This document shows positions 8,002 through 18,683 of a stretch of DNA of 64,000 nucleotides, piece after piece. The DNA comes from an uncultured Schlesneria sp. (GTDB lineage Bacteria; Planctomycetota; Planctomycetia; Planctomycetales; Planctomycetaceae): contig CAIQIR010000158.1 of NCBI GenBank assembly GCA_903871875.1, positions 118,840 through 182,839 on the forward strand, written 5' to 3'. A program made the position numbers and the translations under genes. The notes under the pieces are model-generated. The model saw only the letters and a list, made by a program, of their open reading frames with translations. It had not been told where the DNA came from and did not search any database. How positions within the stretch are numbered: the stretch's first letter is position 1; the number at the start of each line of letters is the position of its first letter.

Positions 8002-10593
8002 ATGCAACAGATGAGAATTCTTCGTTGGTCAATGATTTGTGCGTTGGGTTTGTTCGCAGGGGGCATGTCTCCGCGAAATTCCTCGGCAGCGGACGAAGCG
8101 AGCGGCACAGGCAAATCCAAGCCGTTCACCAATCGACTGGCGAAAGAGACCAGTCCTTACTTGCTGCTGCACGCCAATAATCCTGTCGATTGGTATCCGT
8201 GGGGACCTGAAGCGTTCGAGAAGGCCAAGAAAGAGGGGAAAATGATTTTCCTCTCCGTGGGATACAGTAGTTGCTACTGGTGCCACGTGATGGAACGTAA
8301 AGTCTTCATGAACGAAGCCATCGCGAAGACGCTCAATCAGAGTTTTGTCTGCATCAAGGTTGATCGAGAAGAACGACCGGACGTGGACGACATTTATATG
8401 ACCGCGTTGCAGGTCTACTATCAAGCGATCAAGACACCCTCGAACGGGGGCTGGCCGATGTCCATGTTTTTGACCCCCGAGGGGAAGCCGATCGCCGGGG
8501 GAACTTATTTTCCACCCGAAGATACCGAGACCAGCCAGGGCTTCCCAACGATCTTGTCGATGCTGATGGAATCTTGGAAAACACGGCAAAAGCAGGTGCT
8601 GGCCAATGCTGAAATGCTGGGGACGGAAACACAACGCTTGATGCGACCGAAAGTGTCGTTGCAAGCGGTCGAGATCAATCAAAAGTTCATCGACACCGTT
8701 TTCGTCGCGACGGCATCAAGTTTCGATACGGACTTCGGTGGGATTGATTTTAATTTCAATCGACCAGATGGACCGAAATTCCCCACGCCGACCAAGCTCA
8801 ATTTCATCCAGCAACATGTTGATCGCAATCCAAATCCCGAGGTTTCGAAACTTCTGGATCTGACCTTGATGCAGATGGCCTGCGGCGGAATTCGCGACCA
8901 CGTCGGTGGCGGCTTTCACCGCTATTCTGTTGACCGACGTTGGGACGTCCCTCACTTCGAGAAGATGCTCTATGACCAGGCGCAGCTGGCTGATCTTTAT
9001 GTAGAAGCGTTCCAGAAGACGCAGCGCACGTTCTACAAACAGGTCGTGGAAGAGCTGTTCGAATTCGTCGGCCGCGAAATGACATCACCCGATGGCGGCT
9101 TCTACTCGGCCATCGACGCGGAAACCAGCGGCGTGGAAGGGGAATTCTACGTCTGGGACGCCACCGAAATCGACAACGTCCTGAGTGTCGCGGCTGGCAC
9201 GTTCAAAGAAACCTACCGTGTTAAAGATCTGTCGGACTTTGAACATGGCAACGTGTTGAGGTTGGTCACGCGGCGATTGCCCAAGGCCGATTCTTCCGAT
9301 GTCATTATTGCCGGAAATACGTTGGCAGGGGCGGAACGAGACGAATTCACGCTGTCGCGACAGAAGTTGCTCGACGTGCGGAACAAGCGTAAGAAGCCAT
9401 TGCGTGACGAAAAAATCCTGACCTGTTGGAATGGGTTGATGATTGGTGCTTATGCACGAGCCGCATCTACATTGAATCATCCCGAATATGTGAAGACCGC
9501 CGAAAAGGCGGCTGATTTCGTCCTCGCGAAGCTGCGTGATTCCAAAGGCAGATTGCTGCATTCGTACACCGCGGGGCAGGCCAAGTTGAATGCCTATCTG
9601 GACGATTATGCGTTTCTCATTGATGGTCTGCTGGAATTGCATGAGGCGACGGACGACGCAAAGTGGCTGAAAACAGCCAAGCAATTGCAGGATGATCAGC
9701 TGCGACTGTTTCTCGACGAGACCAACGGGGGATTCTTCTTCACCTCGCACCAGCATGAAGAATTGCTGGCGCGGACCAAGAATTGCTTTGATGGGGTTTT
9801 GCCTGGGGGCAACAGCGTCAGTGCACGGAATCTGATTAAGCTGGCGAAACGAACCGGGACCAGTGCCTACCTCGACGAAGCCCGTGCAACGATCGAAGTC
9901 TTCGCTTCGAATATCGAACAAACACCTCGCGGATTCGCCAACCTGGCACTGGCTGCAATGGAATTGCTGGAAGCGGAAGGCGGCGACAACGTTGCCAAGA
10001 ACGACGAGTCCAACGAGATCATTCCTGCCTCGGGATCTGACGACAAGGCTGCGGTCAATGAGCCGCTAATTTTGTTGGCGGAACAAAAGGAAGAGAAGAA
10101 GGACGAACGTCCCAAGAAGGAACCGCTGGTCAAAGGGAGGGCCTACCTTTCGGCTGACAAGTTGCCCGCCGGCGGCACCTGTCAGTTTATCGTGCTGTTG
10201 AATGTGAAAGAGGGTTGGCACATCAACGCGAATCCACCCAGCCTGGAATATCTCCGGCCGACCAGCGTGACGTTCAAGTCGAAGCAGGAAGTCGAATTGT
10301 CCGATGTGAAATATCCCAAAGGGCATGGATTTAAATTCGCCGGTGAAGACAAAGAAGTCCTGGTCTACGAAGGGGAAATCGCGATTCGTGGAAAATTGAC
10401 GATCCCCGAAAAAGCGGGGGGGCAGACGGACGAGATGGAAATCACGATTAAGTATCAGGCCTGCAATGACGTTGGTTGTGATCCGCCAAAAGAAATCAAA
10501 TTGACAGGCAAACTGGCCGTGGCCAAGAAGGGTGAGGCGGTGAAGTCGATTAACTCACGACTGTTTGCCGCTCCGGCTAATGCCCAGAAGTGA
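8002..10593 (+). CDS. DUF255 thioredoxin-like protein (YyaL/SPATA20 type) with C-terminal DsbD-N-like domain
   Basis: A protein of 863 residues from the ATG at 8002, chosen because AGGA lies six bases upstream and a signal peptide follows ([17 protein letters not shown]). Residues 45-200 form the DUF255 thioredoxin-fold domain, with [11 protein letters not shown] and the active-site-like motif CYWCH (Cys91, Cys94). The middle, to about residue 650, matches the alpha-helical glycosidase-like barrel of the YyaL/SPATA20 family ([31 protein letters not shown]). Residues about 711-836 resemble the N-terminal domain of the thiol-disulfide reductase DsbD, with a GWHINANPP block and two cysteines in ACNDVGC. 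The signal peptide and the DsbD-like part suggest periplasmic redox work. The usual family member lacks this C-terminal domain. Confidence 0.82.
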   Translation: MQQMRILRWSMICALGLFAGGMSPRNSSAADEASGTGKSKPFTNRLAKETSPYLLLHANNPVDWYPWGPEAFEKAKKEGKMIFLSVGYSSCYWCHVMERKVFMNEAIAKTLNQSFVCIKVDREERPDVDDIYMTALQVYYQAIKTPSNGGWPMSMFLTPEGKPIAGGTYFPPEDTETSQGFPTILSMLMESWKTRQKQVLANAEMLGTETQRLMRPKVSLQAVEINQKFIDTVFVATASSFDTDFGGIDFNFNRPDGPKFPTPTKLNFIQQHVDRNPNPEVSKLLDLTLMQMACGGIRDHVGGGFHRYSVDRRWDVPHFEKMLYDQAQLADLYVEAFQKTQRTFYKQVVEELFEFVGREMTSPDGGFYSAIDAETSGVEGEFYVWDATEIDNVLSVAAGTFKETYRVKDLSDFEHGNVLRLVTRRLPKADSSDVIIAGNTLAGAERDEFTLSRQKLLDVRNKRKKPLRDEKILTCWNGLMIGAYARAASTLNHPEYVKTAEKAADFVLAKLRDSKGRLLHSYTAGQAKLNAYLDDYAFLIDGLLELHEATDDAKWLKTAKQLQDDQLRLFLDETNGGFFFTSHQHEELLARTKNCFDGVLPGGNSVSARNLIKLAKRTGTSAYLDEARATIEVFASNIEQTPRGFANLALAAMELLEAEGGDNVAKNDESNEIIPASGSDDKAAVNEPLILLAEQKEEKKDERPKKEPLVKGRAYLSADKLPAGGTCQFIVLLNVKEGWHINANPPSLEYLRPTSVTFKSKQEVELSDVKYPKGHGFKFAGEDKEVLVYEGEIAIRGKLTIPEKAGGQTDEMEITIKYQACNDVGCDPPKEIKLTGKLAVAKKGEAVKSINSRLFAAPANAQK

Positions 10594-10679
10594 GGATCGA
10601 ACGAGTCATCTCCGCGAATCGATCGCGATGCGAGCCGTCTGATTTCCTGTTTTGAATTGGTTTCTAAAGAGTCCCCATT

Positions 10680-11732
10680 GTGAGTCTTGTTCCGCCGCCG
10701 AATAAACTGTTGCTCGCCATCGAATCGTCTTGCGATGAAACGGCTGCGGCAGTTATTGATCGCGGCCGCCGAGTTCTTTCCAACGTGGTGTCGACTCAGC
10801 ACGAACTGCACGAGCGGTTCGGTGGTGTGGTCCCTGAAATCGCTTCGCGAGCCCATCTCGAACGAATTCTGCCCGTGATCGACGAAGCGTTGCGAAAAGC
10901 CAATGCGACGAAAGCCGATCTGGGGGCGATTGCTGTCGCGACACATCCCGGTCTGGTGGGATCACTGCTCGTCGGTCTGACCGCCGCGAAGACTCTCGCG
11001 TTGGTGCTCGACATTCCTCTGCTGGCCATCAATCACATCGAGGCTCACATCTATGCCTGCCGCATGGCAGCGGGACGTGATGTTTTCCCTGCAGTGGGAT
11101 TTGTCGTCAGTGGCGGACATTCGAATTTGTACGATTGCCGATCGCCCGTCGAATTTCAGTTGCTCGGGTCGACCACGGATGACGCGGCCGGCGAAGCGTT
11201 CGATAAGGTGGCGCAAATTCTTGGCCTGGATTATCCCGGTGGGCCCCAAATCGAAAAGATTGCCAAACTGGGAAATGCCACGGCCGTCGACTTCCCTCGG
11301 CCATTTCTGAACGATGCACGGCTTGATTTTAGTTTCAGCGGGCTGAAGACGGCCGTGCTGTACGCCGCCAGGGGCACTCCAGGAGCCCGAGCACAGCCGT
11401 TGCCGCTCACACCGCAGCGGATTGCAGATTTGGCTGCGAGCTTTCAAGCGGCCGTCGTCGACGTGCTGATCGGAAAATGCGATCAGACCCTGAAGCAAAC
11501 CGGTCGCAAGACGTTGCTGGTGGGCGGCGGTGTCGCGGCGAATAGTCTGTTTCGTCAGCGACTGGCTGAATTGGCGATGCGTCGAAAAGTCGAACTCATT
11601 ATCGCCGAACGCGAACATTGTACGGACAACGCTGCGATGGGCGCACTCGGTTGGGAACTCTGGGAACGCGGTTGGATCTCGCCGCTGGATCTGGACGTCA
11701 AACCCGGTCTCGTCCGTAAGCCTGCGGTTTGA
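10680..11732 (+). CDS. tsaD: tRNA N6-adenosine threonylcarbamoyltransferase TsaD
   Basis: A 350-residue protein of normal family length. It begins at a GTG and shows the family opening [17 protein letters not shown]. The metal-binding block NHIEAHIYA supplies the two histidines, VSGGHSNLY and [16 protein letters not shown] follow, and the late [11 protein letters not shown] and CTDNAAMGA blocks are present. TsaD transfers the threonylcarbamoyl group to A37 of ANN-decoding tRNAs, working with TsaB, TsaE and TsaC, none of which is in the window. AAAGAG eight bases upstream supports the GTG start. It is convergent with the sulfatase. Confidence 0.95.
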   Translation: MSLVPPPNKLLLAIESSCDETAAAVIDRGRRVLSNVVSTQHELHERFGGVVPEIASRAHLERILPVIDEALRKANATKADLGAIAVATHPGLVGSLLVGLTAAKTLALVLDIPLLAINHIEAHIYACRMAAGRDVFPAVGFVVSGGHSNLYDCRSPVEFQLLGSTTDDAAGEAFDKVAQILGLDYPGGPQIEKIAKLGNATAVDFPRPFLNDARLDFSFSGLKTAVLYAARGTPGARAQPLPLTPQRIADLAASFQAAVVDVLIGKCDQTLKQTGRKTLLVGGGVAANSLFRQRLAELAMRRKVELIIAEREHCTDNAAMGALGWELWERGWISPLDLDVKPGLVRKPAV

Positions 11733-11739
11733 CGAGACC
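11706..11739. repeat. Inverted repeat at the tsaD 3' end
   Basis: Nine-base perfect arms GGTCTCGTC (11706-11714) and GACGAGACC (11731-11739) enclose a 16-base loop and overlap the tsaD stop codon. There is no T-run on either side, so it is not a classical intrinsic terminator, but it sits between two convergent genes where a 3' end structure would be expected. Confidence 0.45.
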
Positions 11740-11806
11740 GCTACTGGGAATTAAGTCGACCTTGTGTACCAGGTCCCGACCGGTTCGATCACCAGAGCAA
11801 GCGTGA

Positions 11807-13654
11807 TCACGAATCGCCCGCGGGAAGCAATGTCAAAGTCACCCGACGAACATCCATGACCGACTGCCCAGGAATTTCCAGAGCCCGAAGGGTGAGTGGA
11901 GCGACTCCCTGTTTTAACTCGATCGTTCCCAGCTTCAGCGGGCGGAATTCCTTCATCTTCGATTCACCAGCCGGCCGCGGCAACGTGTCCTGGTTCGTGT
12001 AAAGAGGGGGATTCCAGCCTGGTATGACACGACCGACCAGACGACCGTCTCCGCAGCTTAACTCCACCAACGAACCTGCGTCCGACACTGGACAGGTGTA
12101 GTCGATTTCGATGGCATAGCGGCCGGAGGTATGAACGTCGATTAACCAGTCCATGCGATCATCTTTGGTCGTCCAATTCACGAAGTAAGAACAGTTCGGT
12201 GCTGAGGCACTGCGTGCGACGCCGCCGTGCGGTTCACCATCGCGAGCGGGCAACATGGTGATCGGGAATTCACGATAGCCGACTGTGAATGGACGAGGAT
12301 CAACCGGGTATTTGCGCGGGGTGTCGTGGCTTGTGGCGATCGTCTTGTTTGAGTTGAGATGATCGGCGCTCGCGGTTTCCTGGCTGCCGAAAATTTCTCT
12401 TCGCCAAGCGTTCAATGCTTCCGTCAGCCTGGCTGTACTCGTCGGATCTTTCTCATTAGCGGGTAACGTTTGCCCCGGATCGCTCTCCATATCGAACAGT
12501 TGGCCTTCGCTATCCAGACGATGCGTTTGTGTCCGCGCACTGAATTTTCCGTTCCAGGCCGAGAAGATCGTTCGATTGGGCCAATCGGTCGTTTGTTTCA
12601 AGAGCAATGGGCTGAGGTCCCGACCATCCAGTGGTTTGTCACCAACCCGCGGCACACCCGTCAGCGCCGTTAGTGTCGGCAACAGATCAATCGCGCCTGT
12701 GATTTGGGGGACCGTGTGCCCGGCGGGCAATCGAGCGGGCCAGCGCAGATAACAGACGCTACGAACACTTCCTTCATCTGTTCCTCCTTTGGTGCCTTTC
12801 ATCCCGCCGTTCCAACGCGAGGTGTTGGGGCCATTATCCGAAAAATAGATGACAATCGTATTTCGATCGACCTTCAGTTCGTGCAGTTTCGCCAGGACGC
12901 GGCCCACATTTCGATCCTGGTTTTCGATCATGGCCAACGCGCAACGTGTGTGATCGGCATTTTCCTTGGTGGGGTCCGTCGCCGTCTGAGAAATCGGCAT
13001 CTCTTTAAATCGCTGCCAGTCATTTTCCGGTACGCTCCAAGGTGAATGGGGCGTGGTAAATGGGACGTAACACAGGAATGGACGAGCGGCGTTCTTTTCA
13101 ATGTATCGAAGGGCGCGATCGGTGCAGACATCGACGATATAGCCCTCTGTTCGAATCATACGACCCTCTTCTTCCAGCGGGGCATCGACGTATTCGCCCC
13201 AATGGCCGGCGGTGTAGCCAAAGTATTCATCGAAGCCACGCGCCTTTGGGTGATAGGGCCATTGGCTTCCGTTGTGCCATTTTCCGAACGCGCCGGTGGC
13301 GTAGCCCGCCGCTTTGAAGGCTTCGGTCAAAGTTTTTTCGCTGGGATTCAGCCGTTCTTGTCCCGTGGATACACCACAAACCCCACCCCGCGGGTAGTAG
13401 CGTCCCGTGAGAAATTCGGCCCGCGTGGGGGCACATACGGGACAAACAAAAAAACGATCCAGTGATACACCGGCCGTCGCGATTGAATCGATATTCGGTG
13501 TTAAAACCTGATGATTTCCGGAATGACGGTAGTCGCCCCAACCGGCGTCATCTGCGAGGAAGATCACAATATTGGGGCGTTCCGATGCAGAAGCAGCCGT
13601 TCCGCTCATCATCCAGACAAAAAGGAAACACGTCATACTGGCAAGCCGTTTCAT
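11807..13654 (-). CDS. Secreted type I sulfatase
   Basis: A protein of 615 residues from the ATG at 13654, chosen because it starts a signal peptide (MKRLASMTCFLFVWMM); the longer frame adds 24 uninformative residues. After the signal, RPNIVIFLADDAGWGD gives the metal-binding Asp pair. CAPTR (Cys74) is the C-x-P-x-R site at which formylglycine is made in type I sulfatases, and TGRYYPRGG follows. Later blocks are GKWHNG, the IYFSDNGPN metal site, and GGTDEGSVR. The last 150 residues look like an added beta-rich, carbohydrate-binding-like domain. It probably removes sulfate esters from algal polysaccharides outside the cytoplasm. No sulfatase-maturating enzyme is nearby. Confidence 0.9.
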   Translation of the reverse strand: MKRLASMTCFLFVWMMSGTAASASERPNIVIFLADDAGWGDYRHSGNHQVLTPNIDSIATAGVSLDRFFVCPVCAPTRAEFLTGRYYPRGGVCGVSTGQERLNPSEKTLTEAFKAAGYATGAFGKWHNGSQWPYHPKARGFDEYFGYTAGHWGEYVDAPLEEEGRMIRTEGYIVDVCTDRALRYIEKNAARPFLCYVPFTTPHSPWSVPENDWQRFKEMPISQTATDPTKENADHTRCALAMIENQDRNVGRVLAKLHELKVDRNTIVIYFSDNGPNTSRWNGGMKGTKGGTDEGSVRSVCYLRWPARLPAGHTVPQITGAIDLLPTLTALTGVPRVGDKPLDGRDLSPLLLKQTTDWPNRTIFSAWNGKFSARTQTHRLDSEGQLFDMESDPGQTLPANEKDPTSTARLTEALNAWRREIFGSQETASADHLNSNKTIATSHDTPRKYPVDPRPFTVGYREFPITMLPARDGEPHGGVARSASAPNCSYFVNWTTKDDRMDWLIDVHTSGRYAIEIDYTCPVSDAGSLVELSCGDGRLVGRVIPGWNPPLYTNQDTLPRPAGESKMKEFRPLKLGTIELKQGVAPLTLRALEIPGQSVMDVRRVTLTLLPAGDS

Positions 13655-13830
13655 CGAGTCATGGCCCTTTGATCCAAGGTATTGTCCGAGGTGATGCAGA
13701 TGTTCCGAATGGTGTTTTCTGTTCAACTTCCCCAGGAAAGCCGGTTCGACGAATTCTCTCAGATGGCAAGAACGTGATCAGACACTTGACCAGAGACGAT
13801 TTGAGAGGCCGCACTGGCGATCACAAAATC

Positions 13831-15216
13831 TCACAACGAGCCGGTACCCAGTTTGGTACGAAGTGTCGCGCGATCCAATCCTAACAATTTAGCGGCGGCA
13901 CTGCGGTTTTGCTGTGTGTGAGAAAGAACTTCGTTAAATAACGCTGGTTCGGCGACATTCAGAAATCGCCGATACAGATCGTTGACCGATTCGTCCGAGG
14001 GTTCGATCAACTGTTGTCGAACCCACTTGGCGATCGCCGTGCCCAGCGGCGGGCGAGACCCCGATTCGCTGGAGCTTAGAGTCATCGGTGGCGGAAGGTG
14101 TTCCGAGGCCAAGGGGCCACCGCGGGCGATAACGACCGCATGATCGATGGCATTTCGCAACTCGCGAATATTTCCATTCCACGCTCGTTGCTCGATCGCC
14201 GTCCAGAATTCATCAGTCACGTATTGCCCTGCGGTACCTGCCTGTCGGGCGAGGAAATATTCCACCAACGGTCGCAAGTCCTCGCGATGAGTTCGCAAAG
14301 GCGGCAACTCGAATGAGAAGACTTTCAATCGATGGTACAAATCTTCGCGGAACGTTCCTTCCGCAATCATTTGTTCCAAATCTCGATTGGTTGCGGCGAG
14401 TAGCCGAGCATTCGTCGGCCGTTCGTCACCCGATCCCACTCGAGTGAAACAGTGAGATTCGAGCACTCGTAAAAGTTTCACCTGAATCGCGGGAGGGGTT
14501 TCGCCAATTTCGTCGAGAAAGATCGTGCCATTCTCGGCCAACTCAAACAGTCCGGGACGATCGTCCTGTGCACCCGTGAAAGCGCCTTTCACATGGCCGA
14601 ACAATTCACTTTCCACTACGGTCGGGCTGAGGCTTGCGAGACTGATTCGCACGAAGGGGCCGGTCCTGCGGTCGCTATGGCGATGAATCGCTTCGGCTAC
14701 CAACTCTTTGCCTGTTCCGGTCTCGCCCGTAATCAGGACGGGGAAAATCGTGGGGGCGACGAGTGCGATTTGTTTGAAGACTGCCTGCATGGCTGGCCCG
14801 CGCCCGATCAGTTGTGGACTTTCATCGCTTTTCGGTTCGAGGACGATCACGCGGCTTTTGGATTGCAGCGCGCGAGAGATCACCGATAGAAAATCGGGCA
14901 GTTCAAACGGTTTGACCAGGTATTCAAACGCGCCGCGACTCATGGCATCTACGACAGTCTGTAGATCTCCAAAGGCGGTCATCACAACAATCGGTGTGTG
15001 CGGGAAACGCTCATGAAAGCCGGGGATTGCAGACAGGCCATCTTGCCCTGGCAATCGAACGTCGAGGACGATGACTTCGGGTGAAAAGTCCGCCAACACC
15101 TTTTCGGCTCGCTCCACCGACGCGGCAATCTGAACGTCGTGACCCTGATCGGTCAGTCGTTCTTTCAGGCTCCAGCAGATCGCCGGTTCATCATCAACAA
15201 TCAGGATCCGACTCAT
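13831..15216 (-). CDS. Sigma-54-dependent response regulator, NtrC family
   Basis: A 461-residue regulator with three domains. The receiver (residues 1-120) has the phosphorylation site in [13 protein letters not shown]. The AAA+ domain (about 140-375) has Walker A GETGTGKE, the sigma-54 contact loop GAFTGA, and the DEIGE Walker B. A C-terminal Fis-type helix-turn-helix carries [19 protein letters not shown]. Its ATG overlaps the TGA of the upstream histidine kinase by four bases (ATGA), so the two are translationally coupled and form one signalling pair. The signal is unknown. The downstream sulfatase lies on the same strand after about 175 bases but need not be a target. Confidence 0.93.
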   Translation of the reverse strand: MSRILIVDDEPAICWSLKERLTDQGHDVQIAASVERAEKVLADFSPEVIVLDVRLPGQDGLSAIPGFHERFPHTPIVVMTAFGDLQTVVDAMSRGAFEYLVKPFELPDFLSVISRALQSKSRVIVLEPKSDESPQLIGRGPAMQAVFKQIALVAPTIFPVLITGETGTGKELVAEAIHRHSDRRTGPFVRISLASLSPTVVESELFGHVKGAFTGAQDDRPGLFELAENGTIFLDEIGETPPAIQVKLLRVLESHCFTRVGSGDERPTNARLLAATNRDLEQMIAEGTFREDLYHRLKVFSFELPPLRTHREDLRPLVEYFLARQAGTAGQYVTDEFWTAIEQRAWNGNIRELRNAIDHAVVIARGGPLASEHLPPPMTLSSSESGSRPPLGTAIAKWVRQQLIEPSDESVNDLYRRFLNVAEPALFNEVLSHTQQNRSAAAKLLGLDRATLRTKLGTGSL

Positions 15217-16589
15217 GCAAATTCACCTTTTTCCATTACCGCGGAAAGGGGTAACTTCAATTCAAAACGCGTCCGTTCATGCACTCGGCTCCAAGTCAAC
15301 GAGCCTTGATGTGCCCGAGCCACGGTGGCCGCCACCGTCAGGCCGAGTCCGATCCCTTCGGGTTTGGAAGTGACGAACGATTCAAAGAGCGATGCTGCCA
15401 GTTCTTTGGGAGGACCAGGACCGTCGTCTTCCACGATCAGCATGTTTTGTCCGTCGACAGACTTCAATGTCAACCAGACATGACCACCCGGGCCGGCGGC
15501 GTCGATGGCGTTCAACGTCAGGTTCAGGATTGCCGCTCGCAATCCATCACCGAAGCCAATCATCGGAGAAATCGGCCCTGCTGTCTGGACGCTCAGCTGC
15601 ACGCCACGGTGATCACAAGACAGCGAAACGAGATTGGCGACGGTCTTTACGATTTGGCTTAAGTCGGCTTCCGCTGGCGGCCGGGCATCACCTTTTCCTA
15701 ATGAGAGCAAGCCTTGGACTTCTTCTTCCACCAGGGCTAGTTGATTCCGTGCGACGCACAAACTCGTGTCAGACGACGAATTGCATCGACTTTCGTGCAG
15801 CTGAATTGCCAGTTTGGCTCCCGCCAGCCCATTGCGTAGCTGATGCGCGAATCCCGCCGTCAGCTGTGCGACCAATCGGGTACGTTCGCCCTGAATCAGT
15901 TGTTCCCGCATCGCCAACAGTTGGCGACTCATCGAATTGATGCTCTCGACCAGCCGGGTCAATTCGTCATCAATGCGACCTGCCGGAAGTTCCAATCCAA
16001 ATTGGCCGGCGGCGATGGTTTCGACATGGTGCTCCAAAGAATGGATCCGACGAGCCCAACTCGATACGAGCAGCAGCGTCAATGGAATCGCCAAAGCAAT
16101 CGTCGCTGCACCGACAGCCAAGGGGGGCCAGATCGCTTCGCGGCTAGACTTTCTCAACGTGTCATCGGACGTCATGACTAGCAAAATGAAGGATGGCATA
16201 CCACGAATCCGGCCGGCGCGGATCAGATAGGTCGTACCCTGAATTGTCCGTCGTCGTGGTTCCGCATGAGGTGTCGATTCGAAATCCTCCGCGATGGCCG
16301 AAGCGGAAATCTCTTTGAGAGGTAATGTACCCACGACGATTCGTCGGTTGGCGGAATCCCAGACGGCGAATTCGTCGCCGGTCAATCGCTGCAGCTTTTC
16401 CATGACGTTCGTTGACAGAGGAAAACTGGATTCTTCGAGGACTCCGATGATTTGCCGCTGCCGCGCGTCGAGCGCGTGGAGATTGAGGTTTGACATCCAC
16501 CAAGCCGAAAATGCCGCGTTCGCGGCCACCGCGATCAGCAGCATTCCCATCAAGGGCCAGAGAATCTGATCGCGAATGGGCAGTTTCAC
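15213..16589 (-). CDS. Membrane sensor histidine kinase
   Basis: A protein of 458 residues from the GTG at 16589, chosen because AGAGG lies eight bases upstream; the frame also has a TTG at 16613 without a better site. A first membrane segment (LWPLMGMLLIAVAANAAF), a roughly 140-residue periplasmic sensor region and a second membrane segment near residues 165-185 are followed by a HAMP linker. The H-box is GFAHQLRNGLAGAKLAI. The ATPase domain has an N-box (LNLTLNAIDAAG), DDGPGPP and GIGLGLTVAATVA. This is an NtrB/ZraS-like layout, suited to the sigma-54 regulator that follows with a four-base overlap. The periplasmic domain matches no sensor family I recognise. Confidence 0.88.
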   Translation of the reverse strand: MKLPIRDQILWPLMGMLLIAVAANAAFSAWWMSNLNLHALDARQRQIIGVLEESSFPLSTNVMEKLQRLTGDEFAVWDSANRRIVVGTLPLKEISASAIAEDFESTPHAEPRRRTIQGTTYLIRAGRIRGMPSFILLVMTSDDTLRKSSREAIWPPLAVGAATIALAIPLTLLLVSSWARRIHSLEHHVETIAAGQFGLELPAGRIDDELTRLVESINSMSRQLLAMREQLIQGERTRLVAQLTAGFAHQLRNGLAGAKLAIQLHESRCNSSSDTSLCVARNQLALVEEEVQGLLSLGKGDARPPAEADLSQIVKTVANLVSLSCDHRGVQLSVQTAGPISPMIGFGDGLRAAILNLTLNAIDAAGPGGHVWLTLKSVDGQNMLIVEDDGPGPPKELAASLFESFVTSKPEGIGLGLTVAATVARAHQGSLTWSRVHERTRFELKLPLSAVMEKGEFA

Positions 16590-16832
16590 GAAGCGGACCT
16601 CTGAAGGCGGCAAGGGCTTCGGCGTTGGTCAGCAATCGAAGTCGCGATCATTTCAGATCTTCAGGAGGTTGCAGGTACTGGCATTTCATCGGCATGATCA
16701 TCAGCTGCGCCGGCAACGGGTATTGTATTCTACGGAGCGAGGGAATGGTCATCGACCTTGATGTTTTTTGACGTGAATTCCCCCATAGTCTACGTCTTGA
16801 TTGTGAGGATGTGGTTCGATAGCATCGCTGAT

Positions 16833-16848
16833 GAACCCTTCGGGGTTC
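16833..16848 (+). other. UUCG-capped hairpin upstream of the 6S-like RNA
   Basis: GAACCC-TTCG-GGGTTC is a perfect six-pair stem with a very stable tetraloop. It lies about 30 bases before the outer stem of the RNA candidate and could belong to its 5' end, its promoter region or a separate leader. Confidence 0.4.
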
Positions 16849-16876
16849 GAGAGACCTCTGCGGTGTTCGATACGGG

Positions 16877-17040
16877 GCTTGTGCGTTGACCCTACAACTT
16901 CTTCATGCGGGAGTTATCTCATTCGGCCGCGTGTAAATCCGCGATATCGCTTCGGTGGTATCCCGGCTCACACAACCCGGATGTGAGGCTCCCCCCTGAA
17001 TCCTTTGGGTTCAGAACCTCAGCGTTCCAACGGCACAGGC
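16877..17040 (+). ncRNA. Structured RNA upstream of rarA, 6S-RNA-like
   Basis: This 469-base gap between the histidine kinase and rarA holds strong nested pairings that I traced by eye. A closing stem pairs 16877-16888 with 17028-17040 (GCTTGTG/CACAGGC and GTTG/CAAC around a small bulge). A terminal arm starts with GGGAG (16909-16913) against CTCCC (16989-16993) and continues with CTC-ATTCGG (16918-16926) against CCGGAT-GT-GAG (16977-16987). It contains an eight-pair hairpin with a TTCG loop at 16943-16962. The 3' side of the open middle carries its own hairpin, CTGAATCC-TTT-GGGTTCAG, at 16996-17014. A closing stem, central bubble with a 3'-side hairpin and long terminal arm is the layout of 6S RNA, which binds the housekeeping RNA polymerase. 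From memory, 6S genes lie next to rarA in some bacteria. A leader element of rarA is the alternative, since the stem ends right at its ribosome-binding site. Confidence 0.5.
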
Positions 17041-17058
17041 GGAGGTTTCTCTTTTATT

Positions 17059-18411
17059 ATGACGCTGTTTGATCGGCTCGAAACCGTGAATCGCGAATCT
17101 GTTCGTCCGCTCGCGGCCCGGATGCGGCCTCGGACGCTGGACGAATTCGTCGGCCAGTCGCACATCCTCGCACCAGGAAAACTGTTGCGGAGAATGCTGG
17201 AAGCCGATCGAATCTCGTCTGTGGTTTTCTATGGGCCACCGGGTACCGGCAAAACGTCCCTCGCGGAATTGATTGCCAAGCATACGAAGCGGATTTTCCG
17301 TTCGCTGAACGCGGCGGCTTCAGGGGTCAAGGAACTGCGTGAGGTCTTGGACAAAGCCCGCGAAGACGTGTCGACAGGCGGTCAGCGAACCGTCCTCTTC
17401 ATCGATGAATTACATCATTTCAACAAGCAACAGCAAAATGTGCTTTTGCCCGACGTCGAAGAAGGGATTGTCGCCCTTGTGGCGGCGACGACGGCCAATC
17501 CCTTTTTCTCACTGATCGCACCGCTTCTCAGTCGTAGCCAAATCTTCGAATTGCAACCGTTGCCTGTGGGCGATGTGGTCAAGTTGTTAGAGCGTTCATT
17601 GACTGATTCGGTCCGTGGTCTTGGTTCACGTAAGGTTACTGCGACACCGGAATCGCTTCAATTCCTGGCGACAATTTGCGATGGCGACGCCCGTCGAGCC
17701 TTGTCCGCCTTGGAAATTGGCGTTCTCTCGTTGGAGGCAAATCAAAAGTTGTTTGATCTGCCCGCCGCGGAAGAGTCGATTCAGAAGAAACAGATTCGGT
17801 ACGATGCCGATGGCGACGATCACTATGATGCGGCCAGCGCTTTGATAAAAAGTATTCGTGGTAGTGATCCTGATGCAGCGATTTATTGGATGGCACGGAT
17901 GCTGGCTGCGGGAGAAGAACCGAGATTTGTGGCGCGGCGACTGGTGATCGCGGCCTCAGAAGACATCGGAAATGCCGACCCACAAGGCTTGATTTTGGCG
18001 CAATCAGCGGCGGCGGCCACCGAATTCATTGGTATGCCGGAATGTCGTATTATCCTCGCGCAGGCCGTGACCTACCTGGCGCTCGCACCCAAATCGAATG
18101 CCTCGTACAAAGCGATTGATGCGGCATTGACGGATGTTCGCGAAGGCCGATTGCTCCCCGTACCAATGCATCTGCGCGATCGGCATTACAAGGGCGCTGA
18201 GCGGTTAGGGCATGGTGAGGGTTACGAATACCCGCATGAAGCGAAAGAAGGCTGGGTGCCTCAAGAATACCTGGGAGTCGAACGCCGCTATTACGAGCCG
18301 GTCGATCGTGGTACCGAAGCCGAAATGAAGCAGCGCCTCGACGAACTACGAGAACGGCGCCAGCCAGGCAAAGATCCCTCATCTTCGAATCAGGAAATCA
18401 GTTCCAAGTAA
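17059..18411 (+). CDS. rarA: Replication-associated recombination protein A, AAA+ ATPase (RarA/MgsA)
   Basis: A protein of 450 residues, normal for RarA. The ATG at 17059 follows GGAGG at 17041-17045 with a rather long 13-base spacer; the frame extends upstream without a better site. Residues 20-45 hold RPRTLDEFVGQ, then Walker A YGPPGTGKTS, Walker B LFIDELHHFNKQQQ and sensor-1 LVAATTANP. The C-terminal part includes IRGSDPDAAIYWMARML and the MgsA-type tail ending in AKEGWVPQEYLG. RarA acts at stalled replication forks and interacts with single-strand-binding protein. The structured RNA lies directly upstream. The next gene is a separate transcription unit. Confidence 0.93.
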   Translation: MTLFDRLETVNRESVRPLAARMRPRTLDEFVGQSHILAPGKLLRRMLEADRISSVVFYGPPGTGKTSLAELIAKHTKRIFRSLNAAASGVKELREVLDKAREDVSTGGQRTVLFIDELHHFNKQQQNVLLPDVEEGIVALVAATTANPFFSLIAPLLSRSQIFELQPLPVGDVVKLLERSLTDSVRGLGSRKVTATPESLQFLATICDGDARRALSALEIGVLSLEANQKLFDLPAAEESIQKKQIRYDADGDDHYDAASALIKSIRGSDPDAAIYWMARMLAAGEEPRFVARRLVIAASEDIGNADPQGLILAQSAAAATEFIGMPECRIILAQAVTYLALAPKSNASYKAIDAALTDVREGRLLPVPMHLRDRHYKGAERLGHGEGYEYPHEAKEGWVPQEYLGVERRYYEPVDRGTEAEMKQRLDELRERRQPGKDPSSSNQEISSK

Positions 18412-18683
18412 TTCGACCAAGCAAGTAGAGATAGCAACGACGACCGAAATCAAGTCAGGTGGAACAAAACCATCCGAGTAGCTTGAGATTTGCCAAAGGC
18501 GGCGTCAGTTTGGTTGTCACTGGCACCAATGGCCGTGGTATGATTCGCTTGCGAGAGTCTGGCACGATTCATGCGGCTCAATTTTGGCGAAGACATCATT
18601 GTCCCACCAATTTCGAGTTGTAGTGTGCCAATCCTAATCCCGCTCGAATCCTTTTCACGCATCAAATTCAGGAGATCGCGGAC

